This document shows, in pieces, positions 1 to 9,897 of a stretch of 64,000 nucleotides of DNA (the first letter of the stretch is position 1; the number at the start of each line of letters is the position of its first letter). This DNA is from Blastocystis hominis (Eukaryota > Sar > Bigyra > Opalinata > Blastocystidae). The notes beneath the pieces are model-generated. The model was not told where the DNA came from. It did not search any database and worked only from the letters and a program-made list of their open reading frames with translations. Both the position numbers and the translations under genes were made by a program. The stretch spans positions 1,560,204 through 1,624,203 of the forward strand of contig NW_013171816.1 of NCBI RefSeq assembly GCF_000151665.1, read 5' to 3'.

Positions 1-2245
1 GAGGCCTTCCTGAAGGACCAGTCGCAAAAGCAAGGCGCGACCTTCGTGCGTTACGACAAGGCGTCCGGCACCTGGGTGATTCGCGTGCCGCATTTCACTC
101 GCTACGGACTGGAGAGCTGGGACCTCGCTCGCGACTCCAGCCGAAAGCTGAGCCGTGAGACCAGTCGCGAGCAAATCGACGAAGCCCGCGCCAAGACCCC
201 GCACCTCTCGCAACCCGCGGTGAAATCAGCGAGCGAAACCGACCAGGAAGAAATCCAGCGCATTCTGAGCGAAGTCCTCGCCACTCCCTTGCCGTTTCCC
301 GAGGATTCCCGCGGGTTCTCCGCGGTTCTCGGGAAGAACTCGCTGCTATCCTCGGGTTTCTCGTGCATCCAAACCCGATCCCTGCCTCCGCCGCGTTCCA
401 CGTTTCTCCAGCGGCCGCTCCGCGCGCTCATCGACGCCTGCGCCTCCGTCGAGGGCTCGGAATTGCCCACCTCGGTCCCGCAGCTCTGCTGCCCGATGGG
501 GAAAGAGCTCTGCGAGTTCCTCCCTCGCCTCCAGGCCTCCTTCCAGTCCGCCGACCCCGCTCCTCCGATTCCCGCGGGTTCAGCGAGCTCCGCAACAGCG
601 GAGGTGGTGCGTCTCCCCGAAACCCCGTCGAATTCGATGGAATCGGAGTCGTCCTCGACGGACTGGGCTCTGGGCTCTCTCTACTACTCTCTGTTCTGGG
701 AGCTCTTCGCCCTGCTTTTCTTCTCCCCTTCTCCTGCCCAGCGATCCCGCTTCGACCGCTGGCTCGAGCGTCTACTCCGCAGTCCTCTCGGCTCCAGCGA
801 CGCGCCGCTGTTTGAGTCGCACGACGCCTTCGCGGTCGCTGCGCAGAACCTGCTTCGGCACGACGTTTGGGCCGCTTGCGAGGCGCTGCGAGCCGACCAA
901 TTGGAACGGCTCGCCGTGCAGGTCGCTCAGATCAGTTCGCTCTCTCGGATCGGCGTGACCTGTAGATTGCTCGGATGACTTTCGAACCACCATGTTGTAT
1001 CAGTTTCTGGATTGGCAGAAAAACGGACTTTTTTCGTCGATGACCGACTCGCAGATTTTTCTCATGTCGCTCTTGGCGGGGGACTGGAAGACCGCGAAGA
1101 GTTACGCGCTGACGTGGCCGCAGATCTTGGGAGTGTTTTACTGGTACGTGGAATCGCGGGAATGTCCGCTGGAGAAAGTTCTGGGAAATTTCCTGGAAGT
1201 GGTGGAAAATTCAAGGAAAATCGAGAGTGTTGCAGGGAGTGAAAATGGGAAAGAAGGAATAATTGAGCTGATGAAGCTGTTTGTGGCGATGAGGGAAGGG
1301 AAAGAGACATCGTTCATGTCGGTTTTGAATGAGCAGAGTAAATGATGGTTCATGGTGGAGATCGCATGTAGATTATTCGAAGAATTCGATGGAATACTTT
1401 AATCCGCTGTTACTCACTCAGTTCCTGTCTGCCTGTCCGATGCTCTTCGTTCCTCCAGACCTGCTTCCAAAACTCGTTTCACTACTCTCCGATCAGCTTG
1501 AATCGAGCGGAGAGTGGCAGCTCGCTTGCGCAGTGTGCATGTTTCATCCGTACGAACCGGTGCGCACGGAATTAGTTCGCTTGATCATTTCCCGCCATGT
1601 ACACGAACCGTTCAACACCTTTGACTTTCAAAATTTATCCGATTTCACGTCTTTTATCCAGAGCAGCCCTTCCTTCCAATTCTTATTCCACACGTTACAC
1701 ATCTCCTCCAATCTCGTGTTTACCGAACTTGTTCAATTTGCTCGCGCAAGCGACAACGTCAAACTCGAAATCATGTGTCAATTTGCTTTATCGAACTATT
1801 CACGAGCTTTCGATCTGCTCTTCCGTTACTACATCCAGCCAGAACTTATGGGTGAACGTCCTGACGACGTTGCAGCGAATCTGCAGCTATTTGAAGGGAA
1901 CGAAGAGAAAGTGCAGCGATGGGCGACATTAGGTTTGGTGGTAACGCAATATTTGGAATTCATGGGGGAGTCGGAAATTGTGACGTGTGACCGAGCGCTG
2001 GAGTTGCTCCAGCAAATCGAAGACATGAAAAAAGAGGAGGATTTGTTTTCTGGAAATGAGATGATTCGATTGACGCAGGAAATGAGCTATCAAGTACTAA
2101 ATAAAACAATAGAGAATCTTGGAAAGACAAAGCGAGATATTTCCGTTCTGGAAAAGGTTGGCATGAGAGTTAATGCTCTGGGAAACTATTACATGAAGAA
2201 GTCTCGTTTGCAAGCGTCTCTAGAGGAAATTTTAAGGTCTTGTTG
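1..2245 (+). CDS. NUP98: NUP98-NUP96 nucleoporin precursor, C-terminal part (5' end outside window)
   Basis: The frame is open from base 1. It starts in the autoproteolytic domain of NUP98: YDKASGTWVIRVPHFTRYGL is the conserved block that normally reads HFSKYGL and self-cleaves after HF. The NUP96 scaffold follows, an alpha-helical part of the Y-complex of the nuclear pore. I place introns at about 955-1003 and 1338-1371 (34 nt); both restore frame, and exon 2 starts FLDWQKNGLF. There is no in-frame stop where the helical domain runs out. The frame reaches TG at 2244-2245, then CAT, then TGTTTGTG (2249-2256), so polyadenylation would complete TGA. A genomic TGA is met only at 2274-2276. The first intron is less certain than the second. 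Confident in the family; the exact C-terminus is inference. Confidence 0.85.
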
Positions 2246-2248
2246 CAT

Positions 2249-2256
2249 TGTTTGTG
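2249..2256 (+). terminator. TGTTTGTG 3'-end motif of NUP98-96
   Basis: One-base variant of TGTTTGTT, three bases after an in-frame TG. It is read here as the downstream polyadenylation element that also sets the stop codon. Confidence 0.6.
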
Positions 2257-2382
2257 CAAAAACCTCTTGTGTTTGAGAAAAAAAATGTATCCATACAACC
2301 GCGGTTGTGGAAGGGCGTTTCGTTCAAAAGGTGGCAGATGAAGAATCGTAATCGTTGGCATATACATTCTATTTAATATTAA

Positions 2383-2886
2383 ATGATTCTCACTTTCCAG
2401 ACAAGCTTCCCTTCTGTCGATGAGGAAGACAGATATACGGATATTGATGTTCCTAAGACCCGTACCGTTGATGATGTACCTATATGCGCTTTTATCTTAA
2501 CGGTAGCTGTTTAAAGTGGTATGTGCCGAAACTGGAGTGTCCTTGACTTCTCCCATGGAACTTAAGATTAATGATGTTTTGTATAATCGTAACGATAAGC
2601 GAACCATTGAAGAGGCTGGTATTAGTTTGGCGTACCTTTGATCCTAGGTATTAACGAGTACGATATGGTTGAGGTTAAAATCTTAAAGAACGGCGGCAAG
2701 CAGATTCCTGGAAACGGTACGAATTTCCTCCTCATCTTATCAATAGTCACTGTAATGGATCTTTACAAGGCCCTTGGAACCCGTCTTGCGAATACGAATC
2801 TGGGCACTCTGGGTTTCCTCTCATCAATTTCTTCACTTGTAGAGCCTTCTTCCAAGCCCGTCGAGGAACCCAAGGCTCCCGAACCA

Positions 2887-2930
<44 letters not shown>

Positions 2931-3141
2931 TTCGACTCCCGCTGTTGCTCCTGCCCCTGTATCTGCTCCCGTTGCTCCCGTTGCTCCCGTTGCTCCCGTT
3001 GCTCCCACGGCCCCCGCGGCTCCCATTGCTCCGATCTCCGTCCCCAAGCCGAATGCATTCTCCATTAAGGCTCCGGCTGCCAAGGTCAACGCCTTCGCTG
3101 TGAAGGCGGGAGCTAATAAGTTTACGATTAAGAAACCTTAA
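2383..3141 (+). CDS. Ubiquitin-like-fold protein with Ala/Pro-rich tail
   Basis: Three short introns restore one frame: GTACCTATAT..CGGTAG (31 nt, ~2476), GTATTAGTTT..CCTAG (29 nt, ~2621) and GTACGAATTT..CAATAG (30 nt, ~2717). The N-terminal ~90 residues read like a ubiquitin fold: a first strand MILTFQTSF, TVDDLFKVVCAETGV, then DVLYNRNDKRTIEEAGI and MVEVKILKNGG, matching the order of ubiquitin's beta3-beta5 region. A low-complexity AP-repeat linker (about residues 125-185) and a basic end NAFSIKAPAAKVNAFAVK follow. There is no C-terminal GG, so it is a Ubl-domain protein rather than a conjugated modifier. It ends in a genomic TAA, with TGTTTGTT eight bases later. I recognise no named gene. 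Confidence 0.7.
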
Positions 3142-3174
3142 GTGAGGTTGTTTGTTGGAAAGGCACGGAGAAGT

Positions 3175-4386
3175 ATGGGTACAAGTGCTCTGCTTGCTAC
3201 TATGACGCTGAGCGTCCTGTGCAAGGCATGTCGTGGAACCTTGTACGCGGTAATTTAATGACAGAACTGTGAGTCGATAGCTCTCCAGAAATGCAGATCA
3301 TAGTTATTCGTTCAATCCGGGCGTAATTAGTTTGTCTTCGGAAGTATGTGTTTTCCCGAGTTTTCGCTGATTTGCAGCTGATCAAGCTTTTGTTTTCTTT
3401 CACAATTTTCAAATGGAGAGTGGCCAAAGGATTATCAACTCGCTGTGATCTTAGTTTCCGTGAAATTCTGCTTCTACTAATCCCATCTACGCTCTTGGTT
3501 GCATCCGGTTCGATCTACTACTCTCTGCAAAGAACGTTTGAGGATGAGCTCGTAATTCAAGTGCTTTTGTGTCTTCTGTTTCACGTGCAGTCGCTATTTT
3601 CCTATGAAGTCGTCGTCACTGCGATCATCTCCTATCTCTGGCTGAAGCGCCGGTATTCTCTCCGTTTCGATCTGATTTAGTCATTCAGCTGCGCATTGGA
3701 TGGCTCTGCTGCTGTTAAGCACATCCCTCACTGCCATCGAAATGCAATCGAATCCTTCATGGACGCTCTACGATATCCCGCTCTACGGAACGTTTCTTAG
3801 TCTCTTTTCCGTGCTGCTGACCTCCGTTGCGAACGTTCTCAAGGAACGTCTTTTGAAGTTTCGACACTCCGATGCTTTGTTCCAACAGATTTCGTGGCTC
3901 GCTTTGTAGCTTCACTCATTGCTCTCTTTACATAGCTGGAAGTCTATTGTGAGTGTAGTGGTCACCTGGATACGAAATGGAGCTTCCACGCCACAGAAAA
4001 TCTCATTTCGCAATTTCAACGGATTTGCATTTCTTCTGATCATAACGTAGCGAAAGGGAGGGAATTCGATGCAAGAGAAGCCATTAGCGACCTATCGACA
4101 ACATTGATCCAGAAACGCTCGAACGCCGTCGTAGAATCCATCTTAGCGTGCTCTTCGCTCGTTCTTGCGTCGTTCTTCGTGTCTTTCTTACTTGAAAGGG
4201 AAATCCCATATCCTTCTTGGAACCGCGTCGTTGCCTTGACTCCACTTTGAGCTTTTACTTGTCTGTTGCGAACGTGGGCATAGCGCTGTACATTTACAAA
4301 ACCACACCAAGACCTCCCGCACCTATCGATGACGCGCCGCAGCAGGCGAAAGCGGTCTCGGAATCGATCGAAATTGAATCGGATTG
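3175..4386 (+). CDS. Nucleotide-sugar transporter (SLC35 family)
   Basis: Hydrophobic multi-pass protein that would exchange nucleotide sugars for NMP across the Golgi/ER membrane. After removing introns of 28-34 nt (for example GTAATTTAAT..GATAG 31 nt, GTATGTGTTT..GCAG 34 nt, GTATTCTCTC..TTTAG 28 nt), the protein reads NPGVISLSSELIKLLFSF, LSFREILLLLIPSTLL and SYLWLKRRHSAAHWMALLLL. These fit the SLC35A blocks around TM2-TM5, including the conserved LKRR loop. The end VANVGIALYIYK matches the last helix of the family, followed by a short polar tail and TGA at 4384-4386. One junction near 4227-4251 does not keep frame with a simple GT..AG choice and is unresolved. TTTGTTTGTT lies at ~4420. Substrate cannot be told from sequence. 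Confidence 0.75.
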
Positions 4387-4489
4387 AAAGAAAAGATCGT
4401 TTGTGCGCTCGTTCGTTCGTTTGTTTGTTGGAAAGCAAAATTTGGAGGGAAAACTGGCGGCAGAATTTTCTTTCTTCTCACACGATACA

Positions 4490-5465
4490 ATGGATTTCCA
4501 AGGTATTCTGAGCGAATTTGCTGTGATAATGAATAGATACGAATAATTATGGATATGGAAATAATGCTTTCGGAGGAGAAGGGTATGGCCAGAATGGAGG
4601 CAACGGAATGTATGGAGGGGGAGCATACAATCCAAACCCAACATCTTATACTGGTACCGGTGGACCTATTTCTCCAAGTCATGTAATGAATCATCGAGTC
4701 GTGTAATCTAGCCTGCCGCGTCGCGACCCATCATTCCTATCGTTGTTTCCATGATCGGTCGTCTCATTTCCCATTCCGAGGGAAACTTCCAGTATTTTGA
4801 TTCTTCTATATCCACAGTGAGTTTAACGTGAAGCTGTGAGTCTAGATTTCCGTTTGCGGAATTATCTGCAATATAAAGCAAGGATCTTCGGAGCGGAAGT
4901 CCTTCACAATCCACGACGGCACAGGAGCAATCCAAGCGACCTTCTACGTGCAGAACGACAATCAGCAGTTTGCGTACAAGTTATCGTGTGTTTGTGAGTA
5001 GAACGGACGGCTACGTGCGAGTTATTGGAACGCTGCGCCAATTCCAGGACAAGGTGGAGATCAGCGGATATCATTGCGATCCGATAAGCAGTTTCAATGA
5101 AATAACGATCCACTATTTAAGTTGCATTCAGAGCTATTTATATTTCAAAAAACGATCGAATCCCGCATTGACCTCGACATCAAATGCAATGAACACATCA
5201 GACAGCGACGACTTGGAGACGAAAGTAGATCGATTGCTTTTGTTTTGATCGTGTTCAGATCTTGAAATACATTCGAATGAACCAACAGCAGAACGGATCG
5301 TCGACGTCCCAATTTGATTTGATGCAACGGTTCGAATCGGAGGGATACGACCGAAGCGCTGTGGAGTGGGAACTGTGCATGGAATCGAGTGTAGATTTGC
5401 ATTGAAAACGCTGACGGAGGAAATGAAGGTGTACATGCCTGAGCCTGATTCATATACTTGTGATT
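4490..5465 (+). CDS. RPA2: Replication protein A 32 kDa subunit (RPA2)
   Basis: Single-stranded-DNA binding subunit for replication and repair. The N-terminus is Gly/Asn/Tyr-rich, as in RPA2 (MDFQ, then YGYGNNAFGGEGYGQNGG). The OB fold follows: RPIIPIVVSMIGRL, KSFTIHDGTGAIQATFYV, GYVRVIGTLRQFQDKVEISG and FNEITIHYLSCIQSYLYF. A C-terminal winged helix follows (QILKYI, FDLMQRFESEGYDRSAVEFALKTL). Introns include 34 nt after residue 4, 29 nt before PAASRP and 29 nt inside the winged helix. No in-frame genomic stop occurs at the natural end. The frame runs to SYTCDF, where T (5465) lies four bases before TGTTTGTT (5470-5477). Without a poly(A)-made stop the frame stays open to about 5596. Confidence 0.85.
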
Positions 5466-5469
5466 TTTA

Positions 5470-5477
5470 TGTTTGTT
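5470..5477 (+). terminator. TGTTTGTT 3'-end motif of RPA2
   Basis: Exact motif at the point where the RPA2 winged helix ends and no genomic stop is present. Confidence 0.6.
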
Positions 5478-5578
5478 TGACAAGGGAGATGGATGAAAAA
5501 AGGATACTTGATCCGAATGTTTCAATCTTGCAAAGGATTGGCAATGAGACCAACAGTTGGTTTAATTCTAGTAATTGT

Positions 5579-5618
5579 CATGTCAATAATTCATAGTCCT
5601 TACTGTACTATTGACATG
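5579..5618. repeat. Perfect 10-bp inverted repeat (CATGTCAATA, 20-nt loop)
   Basis: CATGTCAATA at 5579-5588 is answered by TATTGACATG at 5609-5618 in the ~245-bp gap between the convergent RPA2 and Cys-rich finger genes. No other feature is seen in the gap except the minus-strand motif near 5680. It could be a transcript hairpin or chance. Confidence 0.4.
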
Positions 5619-5710
5619 CTACAAACACACCGTGTTGCCTCCTTTGCAACCACAACTCCCTCCAACTCCTGTTTCAAACAAACAAAATCCTAAATGAAGA
5701 AGCATAGAGT

Positions 5711-6510
5711 TTACAATCCAGGGAGAGGAAACCTTCCAACAGGTGTAGGTGATGTTTGGGTAGAGTTACTCTGTGTAGGCGAAATATTGAAACGCTGCGG
5801 ATACGCTGTTCCTTGAGAAGGGATCGGAACCAAGTAATATCCATTTGGAGAAACCATCGTTGGACCCATGTAGTAGGTGGGAACTTGGGACATGTACTGA
5901 TTGTGAGAAACTGTGATTTCTTCAGCTGCTGTTGATTCCAGGCCTTGCTCAACCCCGGAAGGCTGACCATCGACATTCAGACCAACATCATCGTGGTTCA
6001 AGGGAGAATGGTCAGCTGGATGATTACTAAGAAACGCCTGCTGTGACTGAACGCGTTTCATCTCGCGCGAGGCAACCTCCAGTAATGCTTGAAAAGAACT
6101 GTTCCTCTACCATTGAATTGGAGCGACAATTGGTACATCTGAGTCGTACAAACTGCTTAACCCACTATCTACCGAGATGCTCTTTCCATTCTCGCGAGCG
6201 CTATCTGAACGCTTTCGGGACATTGACAAACGCTCTCGAGAGACAGACCTAGATAAGAAGCCGGAAGGAAGGCAACTTCGACAAATTCTTCTTTGTTCCG
6301 TCATCTTTCAGTTTGTTCTTTTCGCAGGGATTGCAAACTAATCTGCGTTTATATCTAATCATTACGTACACACACAAAACCACCACCTTTGCCGCATACA
6401 CTGCTCACCAGGTCTGTGGTCGCATTTTGGGTAACCTAGACATTGACAGTGCGAGCACTGGACCTCATTACACCAGATACACTTATTTGGTCTAGGACCA
6501 GGCTTTTTCT
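5711..6510 (-). CDS. Cys-rich zinc-finger protein, function unknown
   Basis: Spliced from at least four exons on the minus strand. An upstream exon holds paired cysteines (NKCIWCNEVQCSHCQC, then YPKCDHRPGEQC). A 32-nt intron leads to YKRRLVCNPCEKNKLK. A 34-nt intron then leads to a Ser/Arg-rich part (SVSRERLSMSRKRSDSARE), and a 30-nt intron to SSFQALLEVASREMKRVQ and a Pro/Gln/Tyr-rich tail ending VGRFPLPGL and TAA. TTTGTTTGTTTG lies ~25 bases beyond the stop. The start is not resolved: the exon with the first cysteines opens after an intron-like TAG near 6505, and a further 5' exon is likely. I do not recognise a named family. The Cys spacing suggests two zinc knuckles. Confidence 0.55.
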
Positions 6511-6729
6511 ATCAAGATAAGAATACTCCGTAAAGCATAATCCGAAATAGCACATCATCAAACAATACCAAAGAGCACCTTCCAATCAACCTGCTCTTTG
6601 TTTATCAAAATCACTGTATCATGTTAAGCAATCCCTACTCTAGCATTCATTTATCCTCAAAATGTATTAAAACAAATAGAAAAATGGCATATTTCTCATA
6701 TTACAAAAAACGGTCCGAATTTTGCTAAC

Positions 6730-8115
6730 TTATCGTTTATACTGCAAAAGCAGGGGTTTCCCATTTAGAACAAAACCATGGAGTTTCCTCTTCACTTTCT
6801 CCGCGGTTTCCAGGTCTGCTATGCATAAATCAGGAATAGTAATCATTTACGAAATGTGATGAACGCCTGGCCTTTCATCCTCCCCGTCAGAAGTGTGTAG
6901 ACGAATTCCCCTGGCGATCTCTCAAACCGTCCAAACAAATCCACCAACTCTTCTTTTGAGATGTTCGGAGAAAGATTCCGAACATACAGTGTGTTATTTG
7001 GGCATCCTTCTTTCGTCTATACGTCAAAATGGAGGATTATGCGCAACTGGTTTCAGAGATGCTAGTTCCTCCTCGCTAAGTCTATTCCTATCGATTTCCT
7101 CATCTGTAATATGCCTAAAATTCACGGCTTTATCATCTATTTGCTGTTTTGGTTCAACTATCTCCTTTTCATGATTCTTCTTTATCTTCGTCTTTCTCTT
7201 CACCTCCCTATCTTTTTCGGCTACATGAACACGTTTATTCAATTTCTGTTCCTTTGAAAAATCGGCCTTTGCGGGTGTGTGTAACACATCTCTGATAATG
7301 GGGTGTTGCTTTGCATATTCCTCGTCCATGTGCTGCAAAACTGCATTCAAATCCGGGCGAGGGATGTGTGTTTCATAGATGCCCTCCTTCGCCATTTGTA
7401 GGAGCTTGTTCGAGGAAGTGTCTAAAAAAGGGTTGTGGATTCTCTAGATTCGATCAGCGAGGAGAAGGCTACTTGAAACGAAATGAAATCGTTTGCTTGC
7501 ATATCCACACTTTCTGAATACCGCTTCTGTGCTGCCGAAGCGGAAGCTGCAGACGATTCTAAATATTGCTTTTTCAGTTCGATTCGGTCATAAATGTTGC
7601 GAATATTGGCAGGAAGCGAATCGTAGTCAATGGAGGAATTACACCCTGGAGTGTCTCCTTCATCCGGTAAAGAGCGCTCAAATTGAATAATCGCCTCGAT
7701 GTCTTCCTTAAAGTCAAGAAAAAAGCATATAGCAAACATCCTTCAATTGGTATCTAGAGAGCTCCTCTCGTCTGTTTTCTTCCTTCTTTAGATTCTTGTA
7801 CTCTTCCAGCGATTTCACTCCAGCCAGTTCAGGGTTGTTTGATTGGATTGTTTCTCCCGACACAAATTCTAGCTTCTTATCCTTTCCAGAAACAAATTCT
7901 GATTCATTCTTCACCATGTCGGACACTTGTTTCTCGAAGTGTGATTGTTGTCTGTGTCCTGGCTCTCCCGGCGTTAGAGTAGCGTCAATTTCGACTCGCT
8001 CCCCTCCTATTCGAATTACATCTCGACTGTAGTATCTTCGCGAATCTCCCTGATCAACTCCTGTCGTAAACACATTAATTCTTGGAGCAAATGGGTTGAA
8101 TCCAAAATTTGGCAT
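6730..8115 (-). CDS. RNPC3: RNPC3-like U11/U12-65K RNA-binding protein
   Basis: Four introns (31, 29, 31, 32 nt) join into one frame from ATG at 8115 to TAA at 6730. The N-terminal ~300 residues are charged and disordered (MPNFGFNPFAPRINVF). The C-terminal RRM reads NNTLYVRNLSPNISKEELV, LLTGRMKGQAFITFPDLE and HGFVLNGKPLLLQYKR. The blocks GRMKGQAFI and NGKPLLLQY are characteristic of the C-terminal RRM of U11/U12-65K (RNPC3), with RBM41 as the nearest alternative. In RNPC3 this domain binds U12/U6atac stem-loops in the minor spliceosome. Only one RRM is present, whereas animal RNPC3 has two. Divergent from tubulin cofactor B (88-bp gap). Confidence 0.72.
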
Positions 8116-8202
8116 TTCCCTTACAAAACTCCAATAGAATACAGAAAGAAGACAACAAAGAATGAATCAAAGAAAATAACTATTTCTATTATTATTATTG
8201 TA

Positions 8203-9111
8203 ATGAGTATCGGATTATCGCAAGAAGATATTGATCTGGTTCGTTCCTACGTAACAGCCAGAGATGGTCATGAGTATGACTATGTTGAAGATGGCGTGGT
8301 CTGCTTCGATATCACTCATAATTACCTCAAAGTGCGCATGCACAGTGTACACATGCCGATCACATCCACAGTATGTTTTCGGGACGAGTGGACGAATTCA
8401 CCAAGTAGGTGTTCGAATTGAAAAGAAAGATTACCACGCATTCCGGAACCCCTCCAGAGTTCCAGCGCTTAGAACTTCAGTCTTCTTCTGGAATGAAAGT
8501 CGGAGTGGTTGACTGCTGCTGACAAGTAGATAGTGGATCTGCTAAACAACGATGCAACTTTACAATCATATGGTTTTCAAAACGGAATGGTCGTTCATTG
8601 CACAGATTTTGTCAGCATTGCCTATTTTTGTTAACTGTAGAATCCAAATTCTCTAGCCAAGGATGGAGGACTGGATGACGTGTCAAAAGTAAAGAAATAT
8701 ACTATGAGCGACGAGGAATACAACAAACTCCAAAACACCTATCGAGCCTACAAAAAGCGCGTGGGCGAAAATGTACTTTTTCCTCCTCATCGATTCACTC
8801 TAGTTCGATGCAAATAAGCAATATGGAGCCGATTCCGTTGCCCATGTCAAAGTGGACAGTCGATGTGAAGTGTCTCCAGGAGGTCGTCGAGGCACGGTGC
8901 GTTGGATTGGAGTCTTAGAAGAGGGCAGTACGACACGCGGCGGATACTGGGTCGGAGTTGCGTTGGATGAGCCAACAGGAAGGAATGACGGCAGTTTTAA
9001 TGGAACCAGATTGTTTGAGTGTGGAGCGAATTATGGAGTGTTTGTAAGGGGAGAAAATGTACAAATCGGTGATTTTCCGGAGGAAGAACTTGACTTGGAT
9101 GAGGAGTTTTG
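8203..9111 (+). CDS. TBCB: Tubulin-folding cofactor B (CAP-Gly protein)
   Basis: Captures alpha-tubulin after CCT and works with cofactor E. The N-terminal ubiquitin-like part is split by short introns. The middle reads VKKYTMSDEEYNKL, like the linker of TBCB. The CAP-Gly domain reads SRCEVSPGGRRGTVRWIG, GGYWVGVALDEPTGRNDG and FECGANYGVFVRGENV, followed by IGDFPEEELDLDEEF. TBCB proteins end with an acidic DE-rich tail at this point. Here no genomic stop follows: the frame reaches TG (9110-9111), then TAC, then TTTTTGTT (9115-9122), so the poly(A) tail would give TGA. The next gene starts only ~20 bp downstream. 5' exon junctions (8340-8850) were not all resolved. Confidence 0.82.
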
Positions 9112-9131
9112 TACTTTTTGTTTCACACACT

Positions 9132-9832
9132 ATGTTCCTGTTGGATCTGTATGATAGCTATCTCCAAGTTCCTTTTTGCAGAGTATTTGATTGTAGAGCT
9201 ATCCAATTCCTACGAAATGCATCACTTCCATGATTCTTGTCAGCATAAGCGATATCATTTCTCAAGTCATTACAAAGAGTTGATTTCAATTGTAAAATTT
9301 GAAATAGATAAGAAAAACCGAATTGCGCGAAATATCCGCTTTATGATCTGGGGTTTATTCTTCGGGGTTGTCGCTCATGGATATCTGGTGTTGATGAATA
9401 CCCTATTCCCTTCGCGCGCATTTTTCTACATTATCGTGAAGGTTGTTATCGATCAAGTTCGACCATTTAGCACTTTATTTACTGTAGTGTATATGGGCTC
9501 CTTTTTCCAATGTCTTGTTTTTCTTCTTCATTTCAGCTTTGGAAGTAATGTTTCTTGGAATCGGAATGAGTTGCAGGACCCGTGGAATCAGCCGCATGCA
9601 GGAATACTGAGTATTCGACAAAACCTTGTACCAACAATGAAAATGAACTACATTGTTTGGTTACCCGTCCAGGCGATTAATTTTCTTTTGGTTCCGTTGA
9701 ACGTCTGAGTTGCTTTGGAATTTCATGCATAGTATCAATTAATCGTGATGAACGTGGTTTCTCTCTTCTGGAACACATACTTGTCGACTGTGGCCAATCG
9801 TTCTGTGCGTTATAGTGTCATCAATGAGGTGT
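9132..9832 (+). CDS. Mpv17/PMP22-family membrane protein, copy 1
   Basis: Four-helix protein of mitochondrial inner or peroxisomal membranes. Spliced reading: MFLLDLYPIPTKCITSMI and SISDIISQ, ARNIRFMIWGLFFGVVAHG, FFYIIVKVVIDQCIWAPFSN, FISALE, DPWNQPHAG, NYIVWLPVQAINFLLVPLN, YQLIVMNVVSLFWNTYLS. These are the family signatures (W.P.Q.INF..VP, LFWN.YLS). Introns are 31, 32 and 30 nt plus two of about 45-50 nt. There is no in-frame stop between the end of the family domain and the glycosyltransferase ATG at 9898: both share one open frame. I propose T (9832) + AA four bases before TGATTGTT (9837-9844). The end is inference. Confidence 0.75.
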
Positions 9833-9897
9833 TAAGTGATTGTTCAAAAAACAATGAAACATGGAGAGAGATTATTTTCTTAGAAACAAGAGATACA

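Noticed and set aside
5482-5693. Small plus ORFs after RPA2
   Set aside because: They lie in the gap between two convergent 3' ends, carry no recognisable feature and are partly read-through of the RPA2 frame.
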